From: Streptomyces sp. ISL-43
GTDB taxonomy: Bacteria; Actinomycetota; Actinomycetes; Streptomycetales; Streptomycetaceae
Assembly (NCBI RefSeq): GCF_018614195.1
Contig: NZ_JAGGOT010000031.1
Location: 1 to 64,000 of the forward strand
Reading direction: 5' to 3'
Length of the DNA: 64,000 nt
Positions 25,255-33,820 of the stretch are shown piece after piece (position 1 is the first letter of the stretch; the number at the start of each line of letters is the position of its first letter). The position numbers and the translations under genes are program-made. The notes beneath the pieces are model-generated. The model was not told the DNA's origin. It made no database searches and saw only the letters and a program-made list of their open reading frames with translations.

Positions 25255-26955
25255 TTGTCCGACCGCACAGTGTTTCCGCCCGTCGTCGTGCCGACCGCAC
25301 CGATCCAGTGGGCCACACCGGCCGCACCGGCGTTTCCGGCCGCTCCGGTCCACCCGGCGCCGCCGGCCGCACTCGCCTCCGCGAGCGCTTCGGCCGTCCC
25401 GCTCGTCGGCCCGGGCGCCCTGACGCTCGTGATCGCGCCCGCCGGGTACGGCAAGACCACCCTGCTGGCCGAGGCGGCAGCCGCCTTCCCCGGGCCGGTC
25501 GTCCACTGGCGCCCCTGCCGGGACACCCGGGACGCCTCCACCGTGCTGGCCCGGCTGGCCCGGACGCGTGAAGACCCGCCGTCCTCGGCGGCGCCCACGG
25601 TGGAATCCGTACTGCTGGACATCGAGCAGGGCCCCGCCCCGGTCCTGCTGCTGGTGGACGATGTCCACCTGGTGCACGGCAACCCGGCCGAGGCCGCCCT
25701 GGAAGAGCTCGCCCGGCTCGCGCCGCCCGGCCGGCTCCGGGTGGTCCTGGCCGGCCGCAGGATGCCCGCGGTGAACCTCACCCGGCTCGAACTCGCCGAC
25801 ACCCGCCTGCTCACCGCCCGCGACCTGCGCCTCGGCGAAGCCGCCGCAGCGGCTGCCTTCCCGGACGCGGACCCGGCCCTGCTCCGGCTCAGTCGCGGCT
25901 GGCCCGCCCTCATCCGCCTCGGCCGGGCCGCGGCGGCCGCCGGCCGGGACCCCCTCGACGCCCCCGCGCTGCGCACCTACCTGGACCGCGAGGTGCTCGC
26001 CACCTTCCCCGACCGGGCGGTACGGGCCCTGCGGCGCGGGGCGCAGGAGCCGCCGGAACTGGCGGACGAGTACGGGGCGGAGGACTGCCTGCCCCTGCTG
26101 CGCACCTACCTCGCGCGCCACCGTCCCGCTCCGGCCCGCAACCGCTCCGCACGGGCGGCCCAGGCGGCCCGCCCTCCGGGCTCCACCGACTCCGCCGGCT
26201 CCACCGACTCCCCGGACGCCGCCGCGGCCGTCGACCGCGCCCCCGAACGCCCGCTCACGCTCCGCTGTTTCCGCCGCTTCGAGGCCACCCTCGACGGCCG
26301 TCCCCTGGACTGGGGCGCCACGCGGCCGCGGGTACGGGCCCTGGCCCGGCTGCTCGCCGTCCACGCCGGCCGCCCGGTCCACCGCGAGCAGTTGATGGCC
26401 GCCCTGTGGCCGGAGAGCCCCGCCCGTACGGCCGGCCACGGCCTCCAGACGGCCGTCTCCGCCCTGCGCTCCGTCCTGGAACCGGGCCAGGACCGGGGCA
26501 GGGCCCGCGTCCTGGTCCGCACCGGCGAGGCCTACATGCTCGACCTCGTCCCCGGCGGCAGCTGCGACGTCCAGCACTTCGAGGCCGCCACCGCACAGGG
26601 TCTGGCCGATGCCGCCCGCGGCCGCGCCGACCGGGCCGCCGAGGCACTGGCCCGGGCGCTGCGCCTGTACACCGGCGAGCTGCTGCCGGAGGACGGACCG
26701 GCGGAGTGGGTGGTCCCGCTGCGGGAGCGCTGCCGGGACCAGGCGGTCCGGGCCGCGCACACCCTGGCCGAAGTGGAGCTGGCTCGCGGCCGCGCCGAGG
26801 CGGCGGTGACGGCGGCCGGCCACGCGCTGTCGCTGGACCCCTTCCGGGACGCGGTGTGGCGCCTGCTGATCGAAGCCCACCGCAGGGCGGGCGACCCGGC
26901 GGCCGCCCGCCAGGCGGAACGCCGCCACGCAAGGATCCTGGCGGCCCTGAGCTGA
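25255..26955 (+). CDS. NTPase-SARP/BTAD transcriptional regulator at the right edge of the CIS locus
   Basis: A 566-aa regulator. The N-terminal P-loop NTPase has Walker A APAGYGKTT and Walker B VLLLVDDVHLV. A low-complexity linker (about 295-325) follows. The C-terminal half is a winged-helix SARP-type DNA-binding domain (TLRCFRRFEATLDGRPLDW, ARLLAVHAGRPVHREQLMAALWPE) and a BTAD helical domain (YMLDLVPGGSCDVQHFE, ALRLYTGELLPED, DPFRDAVWRLLIEAHRRAGD). The order NTPase-then-SARP is reversed from AfsR. I chose TTG 25255 because AGGAGG (25242-25247) is 7 bases upstream; GTG 25231 has no such site. It is 72 bases after the last CIS structural gene and co-directional, so it is likely to belong to the locus. 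Confidence 0.85.
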   Translation: MSDRTVFPPVVVPTAPIQWATPAAPAFPAAPVHPAPPAALASASASAVPLVGPGALTLVIAPAGYGKTTLLAEAAAAFPGPVVHWRPCRDTRDASTVLARLARTREDPPSSAAPTVESVLLDIEQGPAPVLLLVDDVHLVHGNPAEAALEELARLAPPGRLRVVLAGRRMPAVNLTRLELADTRLLTARDLRLGEAAAAAAFPDADPALLRLSRGWPALIRLGRAAAAAGRDPLDAPALRTYLDREVLATFPDRAVRALRRGAQEPPELADEYGAEDCLPLLRTYLARHRPAPARNRSARAAQAARPPGSTDSAGSTDSPDAAAAVDRAPERPLTLRCFRRFEATLDGRPLDWGATRPRVRALARLLAVHAGRPVHREQLMAALWPESPARTAGHGLQTAVSALRSVLEPGQDRGRARVLVRTGEAYMLDLVPGGSCDVQHFEAATAQGLADAARGRADRAAEALARALRLYTGELLPEDGPAEWVVPLRERCRDQAVRAAHTLAEVELARGRAEAAVTAAGHALSLDPFRDAVWRLLIEAHRRAGDPAAARQAERRHARILAALS

Positions 26956-26960
26956 CTGCT

Positions 26961-27005
26961 CAGCGCCGCTTGACGTCAGCGCCGCTTGAAGTCAGCGCCG
27001 CTTGA
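26961..27005. repeat. Three 16-bp tandem repeats at the end of the zinc-ribbon gene
   Basis: CAGCGCCGCTTGA occurs at 26961, 26977 and 26993, with an exact 16-bp period. The rightmost copy contains the stop codon and last codons (KRR) of the minus-strand membrane protein gene. The other two fill the short gap to the convergent SARP regulator, a sign of slipped-strand duplication. Confidence 0.85.
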
Positions 27006-28074
27006 AAAACTCGACCTCGCCCAGGGCGACGGCCCGACCGCCGTCGGCCCCGTAAGCCCCCTGCACGGTGATCCTCAGCCGCACCACGTCGCTCACCGCG
27101 AAGTGGAAGCGCTGCTGGCCGGGTACGTCGGCGAGGCGGACCGTCTTGTCCGTCGTCCGCCCGTCCTTGCCCACGGCGGTCAGCAGCAGGGTGCTGGGCC
27201 GCCCCTGCAGGAGGAACTTCTCCGCGACCGGCGAGGCCCCGGGATGCACGACGAGGTCCAGCAGCCGCAGCGGCCTGTCGAAGGAGGCCTCAAGGAACTC
27301 CCCCTGCCCCGCCGCGGCGGGGGCCCAGTACCGGTCGGTGGTCCCGTCCACGGCGAGGGCGGCCTCGTGCTCCGGGGCGGCACTGGACGCGGTCACCGCC
27401 GAGGCGTGCGTCTGCTCGGGCTTGGACACCCGGTCGCGTACGGATTCCAGCGCGCGCGAGGCCTCGGCCCGGAAGGCGTATCCGGCGGCGGCCAGGGCCA
27501 GGATCAGCACGAGCGGAACCACGGGGCGCGGCACGCGCCACCGGCGGCGGCGCACGGGCCGCTCTCCGGCGGCCGGCGCGCGGCGGGTCCGCCGTCTGCG
27601 CCACCAGGGTGGCTTCGGCGCGACGGGCGCGTCCGCGAGGCCGGCTCCGCAGCGGCGGCAGTACCGGCGCGCGGGCACGTTCCCGGCGCCGCACTGCCCG
27701 CAGATCAGCTCCCCGGGCCGTGGCGCGTCCTCCTCGGCCTCCGCCCGCCGCCGCACGGGCGCGGCGGCCTCACCCCTGCCGGGCTGCACGGCCCGGGTGG
27801 GCGGCCGGGTGGGCATGGGCGGTACGGCGGGCCCCGCGGCGGCGGGACCTCCGGCAGGCCGCGGGGCGGCTGGAGGACCGGGCGGCTCCGCCCGCAGGCC
27901 GGAAGGGCCGGAGGGGCCGGAAGGGCCGGCAGCAGCAGGGCCGGGAGAAGCGGCAGGGCCGGCAGGGGCCGCCGGGGCGGCGGGGCCGTCTCCCCACTCC
28001 AGGAACGCCCCGCAGTTCCCGCAGAACTGTTCCCCGGGCTCACAGCGCGTCCCACACACCGTGCAGTTGGTCAC
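26992..28074 (-). CDS. Membrane protein with two cytoplasmic zinc ribbons and an external discoidin-like domain; candidate CIS membrane partner
   Basis: A 360-aa protein. Zinc ribbon 1 uses Cys4, Cys7, Cys18 and Cys21. A Pro/Ala/Gly-rich disordered stretch (30-115) follows. Zinc ribbon 2 uses Cys125, Cys128, Cys139 and Cys142. A strongly basic segment (158-183) then leads into one membrane helix (184-201), and a discoidin / NADase-type glycan-binding-like beta domain (about 220-360: AALAVDGTTDRYWAPAA, FLEASFDRPLRLLDLVVHPG, VRLRITVQGAYG) follows. By the positive-inside rule the ribbons face the cytoplasm and the beta domain the wall. It converges on the last gene of the CIS locus. Streptomyces CIS are cytoplasmic particles that act at their own membrane, and a dedicated membrane protein (CisA, as I recall the literature) has been linked to them. 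This gene fits such a role, but that is inference. The start is GTG 28074. Confidence 0.75.
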   Translation of the reverse strand: MTNCTVCGTRCEPGEQFCGNCGAFLEWGDGPAAPAAPAGPAASPGPAAAGPSGPSGPSGLRAEPPGPPAAPRPAGGPAAAGPAVPPMPTRPPTRAVQPGRGEAAAPVRRRAEAEEDAPRPGELICGQCGAGNVPARRYCRRCGAGLADAPVAPKPPWWRRRRTRRAPAAGERPVRRRRWRVPRPVVPLVLILALAAAGYAFRAEASRALESVRDRVSKPEQTHASAVTASSAAPEHEAALAVDGTTDRYWAPAAAGQGEFLEASFDRPLRLLDLVVHPGASPVAEKFLLQGRPSTLLLTAVGKDGRTTDKTVRLADVPGQQRFHFAVSDVVRLRITVQGAYGADGGRAVALGEVEFFKRR

Positions 28075-28208
28075 CCGACCATGCTCGCCACCACCCCCGC
28101 ACCCCCCAACCCCCGCCGGGGCACCCCCACGGCACCCACCGCTGCCCTTTCGGGCACGCCCCGTCCCGCTGCGCTGGAAGACCCGGCCTCCCCGGCGTGC
28201 CGCAAACG

Positions 28209-28248
28209 CCGGCGGCCCGGACCCCCGTCAGGGGATCCGGGCCGCCGG
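28209..28248 (-). terminator. Terminator of the glycerate kinase gene
   Basis: A perfect 13-bp GC-rich stem (28209-28221 with 28236-28248) with a further CCC/GGG pairing inside the 14-base loop. It begins 17 bases after the stop of the minus-strand glycerate kinase. Confidence 0.8.
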
Positions 28249-28265
28249 GCGGGGCAGACGCCGGG

Positions 28266-29414
28266 TCAGAGGACGTCGGCCGCGATGTTCGCCGCCACCC
28301 GCTCCAGCAGCGGCCCCGCGTTGGCGATGCACACCGCCGGGTCGGGCTCGATCTCCGTGAGCGGGTAGGCCCGCCGGATCCCGGCCGCCTGGAGCGCCTC
28401 CTGCGTGAGCAGCAGGCGGCCGCAGACCGCGACGACCTCCTTGCCCGCCGCGCGGGCCGCCGCCGCGACACCGGCCGGAGCCTTGCCGTGCAGGGTCTGC
28501 TCGTCGAGCGAGCCCTCGCCGGTGATGACCAGCGTCGCCCGCTCCAGCGCCGGCGCGAAGCCGAGCACCTCGAGCATCAGCTCGATGCCGGGTCGGAAGG
28601 AGGCGCCGAGCAGCAGGGCCCCGTAGCCGATGCCGCCCGCGCCGCCCGCGCCGGGCGAGACCGCGGCCTCGGCGGCCAGGGAGCCGATCGACTTCTCCAG
28701 GACCACCGCGAAGTGCGCCAGCGCCGCGTCGAGCGTCGCCACGTCCTCGGGCGACGCCCCCTTCTGCGGGCCGTAGACCGCCGGAGCGCCCTTCGGACCC
28801 GTCAGCGGGTTGTCCACGTCGCTCGCCAGGACGAAGTCGACCTCCTTGATGCGGGGGTCGATGCCCGACAGGTCGGCCGAGGCCAGAGCCGCCAGCGCGC
28901 CGCCGCCCGGACCGACCGGTTCACCGTTCGCATCCAGGAACACCGCGCCCAGAGCGGCCAGCATGCCCGCGCCGCCGTCGGTGGTGGCGCTGCCGCCCAC
29001 ACCGAAGACGATCGAGCGCGCTCCCGCGTCGAGTGCGGCCTTCAGCAGTTCGCCGGAGCCGTAGGTGGTCGCCGTCAGCGGGGCGAAGACACCCGCCGGC
29101 AGCAGCTGGAGGCCGGAGGCCTCCGCCATCTCGACCACCGCGGTGCCCTCGCGCAGCGCGAAGGCGGCCGTGACCTGGTCACCGAGCGGTCCGGTGACCC
29201 GTACCTCCCGGCGCTCGAAACCGGCCGCCACAGCGGCCGCGACCGTACCGTCGCCGCCGTCCGCGACGGGGAGGGTCTCGATCTCCACGCCCGGTACGGC
29301 CTTGCGAAGTCCGGCCGTCACCCGCTCCGCGACCTGAACGGCTGTGAGCGAGCCCTTGAATTTGTCCGCGGCGATGAGCACGCGCGCGGTCTCAGTTACT
29401 GCTCCGTCCGTCAC
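28266..29414 (-). CDS. glxK: Glycerate kinase
   Basis: A 382-aa glycerate kinase of the GlxK/COG1929 family, which phosphorylates D-glycerate with ATP to feed phosphoglycerate into glycolysis. Clear motifs are VLIAADKFKGSLTA at the N-terminus, LPVADGGDGTV, VVEMAEASGLQLL, the Gly-rich VFGVGGSATTDGGAGM, and LVITGEGSLDEQTLHGKAP near the C-terminus. The length is typical. The gene is monocistronic with its own terminator and diverges from the BCCT transporter gene. It has no link to the adjacent CIS locus. Confidence 0.95.
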   Translation of the reverse strand: MTDGAVTETARVLIAADKFKGSLTAVQVAERVTAGLRKAVPGVEIETLPVADGGDGTVAAAVAAGFERREVRVTGPLGDQVTAAFALREGTAVVEMAEASGLQLLPAGVFAPLTATTYGSGELLKAALDAGARSIVFGVGGSATTDGGAGMLAALGAVFLDANGEPVGPGGGALAALASADLSGIDPRIKEVDFVLASDVDNPLTGPKGAPAVYGPQKGASPEDVATLDAALAHFAVVLEKSIGSLAAEAAVSPGAGGAGGIGYGALLLGASFRPGIELMLEVLGFAPALERATLVITGEGSLDEQTLHGKAPAGVAAAARAAGKEVVAVCGRLLLTQEALQAAGIRRAYPLTEIEPDPAVCIANAGPLLERVAANIAADVL

Positions 29415-29546
29415 CTTGCTAATCCCTTGCTATCGAACAGTGCAGTCGCGCCACCCATGAGCCTATCCGGAGGATCCTCCTATGCCCATGCGTGGCCTGG
29501 GCCACACCCGGCGCGGCATGCCCCTAAATCGGGATATACGCCTGAA

Positions 29547-29552
29547 TAGTGT
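29547..29552 (+). promoter_or_regulatory. -10 (TAGTGT) of a leaderless BCCT transcript
   Basis: TAGTGT sits 6 bases upstream of ATG 29559 with no ribosome site between, the leaderless layout common in actinobacteria. The surrounding gap (29415-29558) is relatively AT-rich and also serves the divergent glycerate kinase gene. Confidence 0.5.
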
Positions 29553-29558
29553 GGCCGC

Positions 29559-31283
29559 ATGAGCACGGATTCACTGGAACAGCCACGTCCGGATTCCCCA
29601 GGCGGCGGGTCGGCGGGCCCGGATGACGGCACTCCCGACCGCACCGTCGTCACCATCGGAGTGATCTCCGTCCTGGCCGTCGTCGCGTGGGCGGCACTCG
29701 GCAAGAGCTCCTTCGACTCGGCGTCCAGCACCGCCCTGGCCTGGGTGCTGAACAACTTCGCGTGGCTGTTCGTGATCGCCGCCGACGTGTTCCTCGTCAT
29801 GTGCGTCGTGCTCGCGATCAGCCGGTTCGGGCGGATCCGCCTCGGCAAGGACGACTCGGAGCCCGAGTTCACGAACCTCGCGTGGATCGCGATGATGTTC
29901 AGCGCCGGCATGGGGATCGGCCTGATGTTCTACGGGGTGGGGGAGCCGCTCACCCACTACCTGAACCCGCCCCCGGCCTCCGGCGCGGCCCCCGGCACCG
30001 GCGACGCCGCCCGGGCCGCCCTCGACTACTCCTTCTTCCACTGGACCCTCACCCCGTGGGCGATCTACGGGATCGCCGGGCTCGCCCTCGCCTACGCGAC
30101 CTTCCGCAAGGGCCGCGGCAACCGCCTCAGCTCCGCCTTCGTCCCCCTCATGGGCGAGGAGCGGGCCAACGGCCGGCCGGGCAAGGCCATCGACCTGCTC
30201 GCCGTCTTCGCGACCGTCTTCGGCACCGCCACCAGCCTCGGCCTCGGCGCGCTCCAGGTGGCCAAGGGGCTCGAGATCACCACCGGGATCGAGGACTCGA
30301 CCACCGTCGAGCTGGTCATCATCGGGTCCCTCTCCGCAGCCTTCGTCCTCTCCGCCTTCTCCGGCCTGCACAAGGGCGTCAAATGGCTCAGCACGGTCAA
30401 CATCGTGCTCGCCGCGGCCCTGATGCTCTTCGTCTTCGTCCTCGGCCCGACCGTCTACATCCTCGACGTGATCCCGGCGAGCGTCGGCAGCTACCTGCAC
30501 GACCTGCTCCCGATGGCCACCCGTACCGGCGCCTTCACCGACAGCGCGTGGCTCGGCGCGTGGACGATCTTCTACTGGGCGTGGTGGCTCTCCTGGGCGC
30601 CGTTCGTCGGCACCTTCATCGCCCGGATCTCGCGCGGCCGCACCATCCGCGAGTTCCTCGTCGGCGTGCTGCTGGTCCCCAGCGGCGCCACCGTCGTCTG
30701 GTTCTGCGTCATGGGCGGCACCGCCATCCGCCTCGACTCCACCGGCGTCGCCGACATGGCCCCCAAGGTCAAGGAGGGCACCGAGGCGTCCCTCTTCGCG
30801 ATGCTCGACGCGCTCCCGCTCGGCTCGCTCACCTCGTGGATCGCGATGGCCCTGGTGATGACGTACTTCGTCACCAGCGCCGACTCCGCCTCCCTCGTCA
30901 TGGGCTCGCTCACCAGCCGCGGCTCGCTCCACCCGCCGACCTGGCTCGTCGTCACCTGGGGCGTGCTGATGGCCGCGGTGGCCGCCGTACTCCTCGTCGC
31001 GGGCGGCCTGAAGTCCCTCCAGACGGCCACCATCCTGGTCGCGCTGCCGTTCGTGATCGTGATGCTGCTGCTCTGCTGGGCCCTGGTGAAGGAACTGCGG
31101 GAGGACCCGGGCGCGGGCCCCGTCCGCCACCACGCCCTGCACGGCATGCGGGACGCGGTCAAGGCCATGGTCGGCGACGCCATCACCGAGCAGGGCCCGG
31201 CCCGCCACCTCAGACTGCGCCGCGTCGCGGAGTCGAAGAACCGCGACCGCGACGACTCCGACCCGGGGCCCGGCCAGGGCTGA
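29559..31283 (+). CDS. BCCT-family betaine/choline/carnitine-type transporter
   Basis: A 574-aa integral membrane protein with about 12 helices. It has the BCCT signature glycine motif SAGMGIGLMFYGVGEP (GMGIG as in sodium-coupled members such as BetP) and the Trp-rich box IFYWAWWLSWAPFVGTFIARISRGRTIREF, whose core is YWAWWLSWAPFVG. TSADSASLVM also fits. It imports quaternary ammonium compounds such as glycine betaine or choline, probably for osmoprotection or nitrogen supply. The C-terminal tail (about 520-574) is charged and may sense osmotic state. No betaine-synthesis genes are adjacent, so the substrate is open. Confidence 0.95.
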   Translation: MSTDSLEQPRPDSPGGGSAGPDDGTPDRTVVTIGVISVLAVVAWAALGKSSFDSASSTALAWVLNNFAWLFVIAADVFLVMCVVLAISRFGRIRLGKDDSEPEFTNLAWIAMMFSAGMGIGLMFYGVGEPLTHYLNPPPASGAAPGTGDAARAALDYSFFHWTLTPWAIYGIAGLALAYATFRKGRGNRLSSAFVPLMGEERANGRPGKAIDLLAVFATVFGTATSLGLGALQVAKGLEITTGIEDSTTVELVIIGSLSAAFVLSAFSGLHKGVKWLSTVNIVLAAALMLFVFVLGPTVYILDVIPASVGSYLHDLLPMATRTGAFTDSAWLGAWTIFYWAWWLSWAPFVGTFIARISRGRTIREFLVGVLLVPSGATVVWFCVMGGTAIRLDSTGVADMAPKVKEGTEASLFAMLDALPLGSLTSWIAMALVMTYFVTSADSASLVMGSLTSRGSLHPPTWLVVTWGVLMAAVAAVLLVAGGLKSLQTATILVALPFVIVMLLLCWALVKELREDPGAGPVRHHALHGMRDAVKAMVGDAITEQGPARHLRLRRVAESKNRDRDDSDPGPGQG

Positions 31284-31306
31284 CCGGCCGTCCGCTCCGC
31301 CGACGA

Positions 31307-31345
31307 CGAAGGCCCCTCGAATTCGCCGCGTGCCGGGGCCCTTCG
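31307..31345. terminator. Bidirectional terminator
   Basis: CGAAGGCCCC at 31307-31316 pairs with GGGGCCCTTCG at 31335-31345 (one bulged base) between the convergent BCCT and polytopic membrane protein genes. Confidence 0.7.
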
Positions 31346-31366
31346 CCGTACGCGTGCGTCAGCCGG

Positions 31367-33775
31367 TCACGGTATTCGGTAGACGGCGACCTGCTTGTTG
31401 TCGAACTCCTTCTGTGCGAGCTCCCCCAGGCGCGGAGACTCGGCGCCCGCCGTACGGAGCACCACCACGTAGCGCACGCGGTACTCGTCGTGCAGCCGGC
31501 GCAGGATCGCCTGCGTGGGGCGGTACACGGCGTCCTCGTTGAGCTTGAACAGCGCCTGGTCCCAGAACGGACCGTCGTACCCGATGCCGTCGCCTCGGGT
31601 CAGCGCCATCATCCGGGGCGCGTACGCCCAGCCCTCGATCAGCACCGACCGCTCGGAGTAGGCGCCGAGCCACCAGGAACGGGTGTTCTCGAAGCCGGGG
31701 CCGTGGGCGTCGTTCAACTCCCAGCCGTGGCTGTTGGTGACCAGCACGTCCCCGGGGTCGCTGTGCGCGCGGACCCAGCGCGCCGCGTCGACCTGCGAGG
31801 CGGGCAACGTCCACGATCCCATCCATGTGTGCTTCCGGGCCTGGAGGGCGTCGTGGAAGACGCCCGGCGCGCCCGTCGCGAGGACCGCGGTCATCAGTAC
31901 GACGGCGCCCCGGCCGCGCAGCGCGGGCAGCACCCGGCCGCCGGCCCACCACAGGAGGCCGCAGACCAGCGCGATCGCGGCCAGCGCCGCACCCGCGAGC
32001 ACGGAGGGCAGGAGGAGGTAGTACGTCTTGTGCGCGTCCCCGTCCGAGAACTCGCGCAGGACGTAGGCCTGCCACGCGGCCGAATAGCGGTAGATCACGT
32101 AGGTGAGCAGGGCGACGAAGGCCACCGTGCCCACGGCGAGCGCTACCTGGGCCCGGCGGGGCAGCGCGGCGCGTTCGAACGCCTCGCAGCAGCCCCAGGC
32201 CGAGAGGACGGCTCCGAAGGGCAGGGCGGCCATGGTGAAGTAGCTGGAGTTGTAGCCGCCGATGAGCAGGTATGCGCAGGGCCCCGCCACGGCGGAACCC
32301 AGCAGGAACCACTGGAGGGGGTCCAGTTTGGACCGCCGGCGCAGGATCAGCGGGATCATGCCGACCAGCTTGAGGTGGTGGTACAGCACGAAGGCGAACA
32401 GAGCCGACACGATCAGCAGGGCCTGGAGCGGCGCCGAACGCTTGTGGTCCGGGTCGGCCCAGAAGGGGGCGAGGTTGCCCAGCGGAACGATCTGGAGTCC
32501 GTAGGTCTCGAACTTGAAGATCACCGCCGTCGCGAAGAGCTGGGCGGAGGCGAGGATCGCGCCGAGCCCGACCACCGTCCACGGGATGCGGCGGGTCGCG
32601 ATCAGCACCACGAGTCCGGCGAGGGCCAGTCCGGCGATGGTGACCGGCAGGGTGCTGGCTTTGGCCGCGCTGGAGGCCAGCGCGAACAGGGCGACCAGGA
32701 CGAAGAGCCCGCGGCCGAACGCGGGGGCCGCATTCCCCGTGCCGTCGCCGTCGCCGGCCCCGCGCAGCCGGCGCAGGGCCTCGCCGACGGCGCCCATCAG
32801 CGCGATCAGCAGCGGCTGGCTGTACGTGTAGGACAGGCTCGACCAGTACATCAGCCGGACGGACGGGGCGCCGAGCGTCCAGGTGTCCACGTTGTTCGGG
32901 TAGATCGCCGTGAACTCGGTGACGACGAAGAGCAGGACGACGGCCGGCGGACCGGCCCAGGCGCGGCCGGTGAGCCGCCGGGCCACCACGGCGGTGAGCA
33001 CCACGGCGAGCGCGGCGAGCGCCGGAACCATGAGCCGCGTCTGGATCACCGGCAGGTCTATGTGCCCGACCATGGAGCTCATCGCCATGTGGGCGAAGGA
33101 GAACCAGTGGTAGTGGAGCGGTTCACCGGAGGCCTGGGGGAGCGTCAGCGGTACGTGCTGCTTCGCGTTCGCGGCGAGCGACAGTAAGTACGGCAGGTCG
33201 GCGAAGATCCGCGAGGTCTCGCTGTCGGACAGGACCGGGTACTTCGACAAGGAGTCCTGGTAGAAGTACGCGCCGGTGAGCATGACCAGCCCGGAGACCG
33301 ACCAGGACCAGCCGAGGGAGGTGCGGGCGTAGCCGCGTGGACACCAGTGCCGGCGCAGGCCCGGTACGGCGAGGAAGGGGACCACCACGGCGAGGGGCCA
33401 GGCGGTGGCGACCGACTGGGCCCCGAGGGAGACCAGCACGAACCAGGCGGCCAGTTCCAGGGCGAGGCCGGTGACGGCTCCGTACGCGAGGTCCTCGACC
33501 AGGGTGTGGGGCCGGCGGCGCAGCGCCCGGAACACCAGGGTGCCGGGGAGCACGACGCCCCAGAGCGCGTATCCGGTGTACCGGGCGACGTCGCTCGCCG
33601 AAGTGTCGGCGAGCAGCAGTAGCGCGGCCAGCACGAGGTAGGCGGCGATGCCCGGCAGGAACCGGAGGAACCGGTGTGTCTGGGGCCGCTCGGCCTCGCC
33701 TGCCGGGGTCGCGCCGTCGGATCGCTCCCCCGAGGAGCTCCGCCGCTCGGAGACGGCGTTTCCAGTCGTACCCAT
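31367..33775 (-). CDS. Polytopic GT-C-like membrane glycosyltransferase with a TTA codon
   Basis: An 802-aa protein with at least ten membrane helices from residue 40 onward and a soluble C-terminal portion (about 660-802). An acidic D184-S-E186 motif lies in the first large outside loop (KYPVLSDSETSRIF), the place where GT-C enzymes hold their catalytic acidic pair. Another conserved-looking stretch is EPLHYHWFSFAHM. GT-C proteins transfer sugars from polyprenyl-phosphate donors outside the membrane. It lies 45 bases downstream of a GT2 of the polyprenyl-phosphate type, which would supply such a donor. Codon 197 is TTA (33185-33187 on the complement), so expression should depend on bldA. The acceptor is unknown; an envelope glycan or glycoprotein is inferred. 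Confidence 0.72.
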   Translation of the reverse strand: MGTTGNAVSERRSSSGERSDGATPAGEAERPQTHRFLRFLPGIAAYLVLAALLLLADTSASDVARYTGYALWGVVLPGTLVFRALRRRPHTLVEDLAYGAVTGLALELAAWFVLVSLGAQSVATAWPLAVVVPFLAVPGLRRHWCPRGYARTSLGWSWSVSGLVMLTGAYFYQDSLSKYPVLSDSETSRIFADLPYLLSLAANAKQHVPLTLPQASGEPLHYHWFSFAHMAMSSMVGHIDLPVIQTRLMVPALAALAVVLTAVVARRLTGRAWAGPPAVVLLFVVTEFTAIYPNNVDTWTLGAPSVRLMYWSSLSYTYSQPLLIALMGAVGEALRRLRGAGDGDGTGNAAPAFGRGLFVLVALFALASSAAKASTLPVTIAGLALAGLVVLIATRRIPWTVVGLGAILASAQLFATAVIFKFETYGLQIVPLGNLAPFWADPDHKRSAPLQALLIVSALFAFVLYHHLKLVGMIPLILRRRSKLDPLQWFLLGSAVAGPCAYLLIGGYNSSYFTMAALPFGAVLSAWGCCEAFERAALPRRAQVALAVGTVAFVALLTYVIYRYSAAWQAYVLREFSDGDAHKTYYLLLPSVLAGAALAAIALVCGLLWWAGGRVLPALRGRGAVVLMTAVLATGAPGVFHDALQARKHTWMGSWTLPASQVDAARWVRAHSDPGDVLVTNSHGWELNDAHGPGFENTRSWWLGAYSERSVLIEGWAYAPRMMALTRGDGIGYDGPFWDQALFKLNEDAVYRPTQAILRRLHDEYRVRYVVVLRTAGAESPRLGELAQKEFDNKQVAVYRIP
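33185..33187 (-). other. In-frame TTA leucine codon in the GT-C-like gene
   Basis: Codon 197 (LPYLLSL) reads TTA, which predicts bldA-dependent translation of the polytopic glycosyltransferase. Confidence 0.85.
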
Positions 33776-33820
33776 ACGGTTGGCTTCTCCCTGCCTGCTG
33801 TGGGTCGGCCGGCTTCCGGA

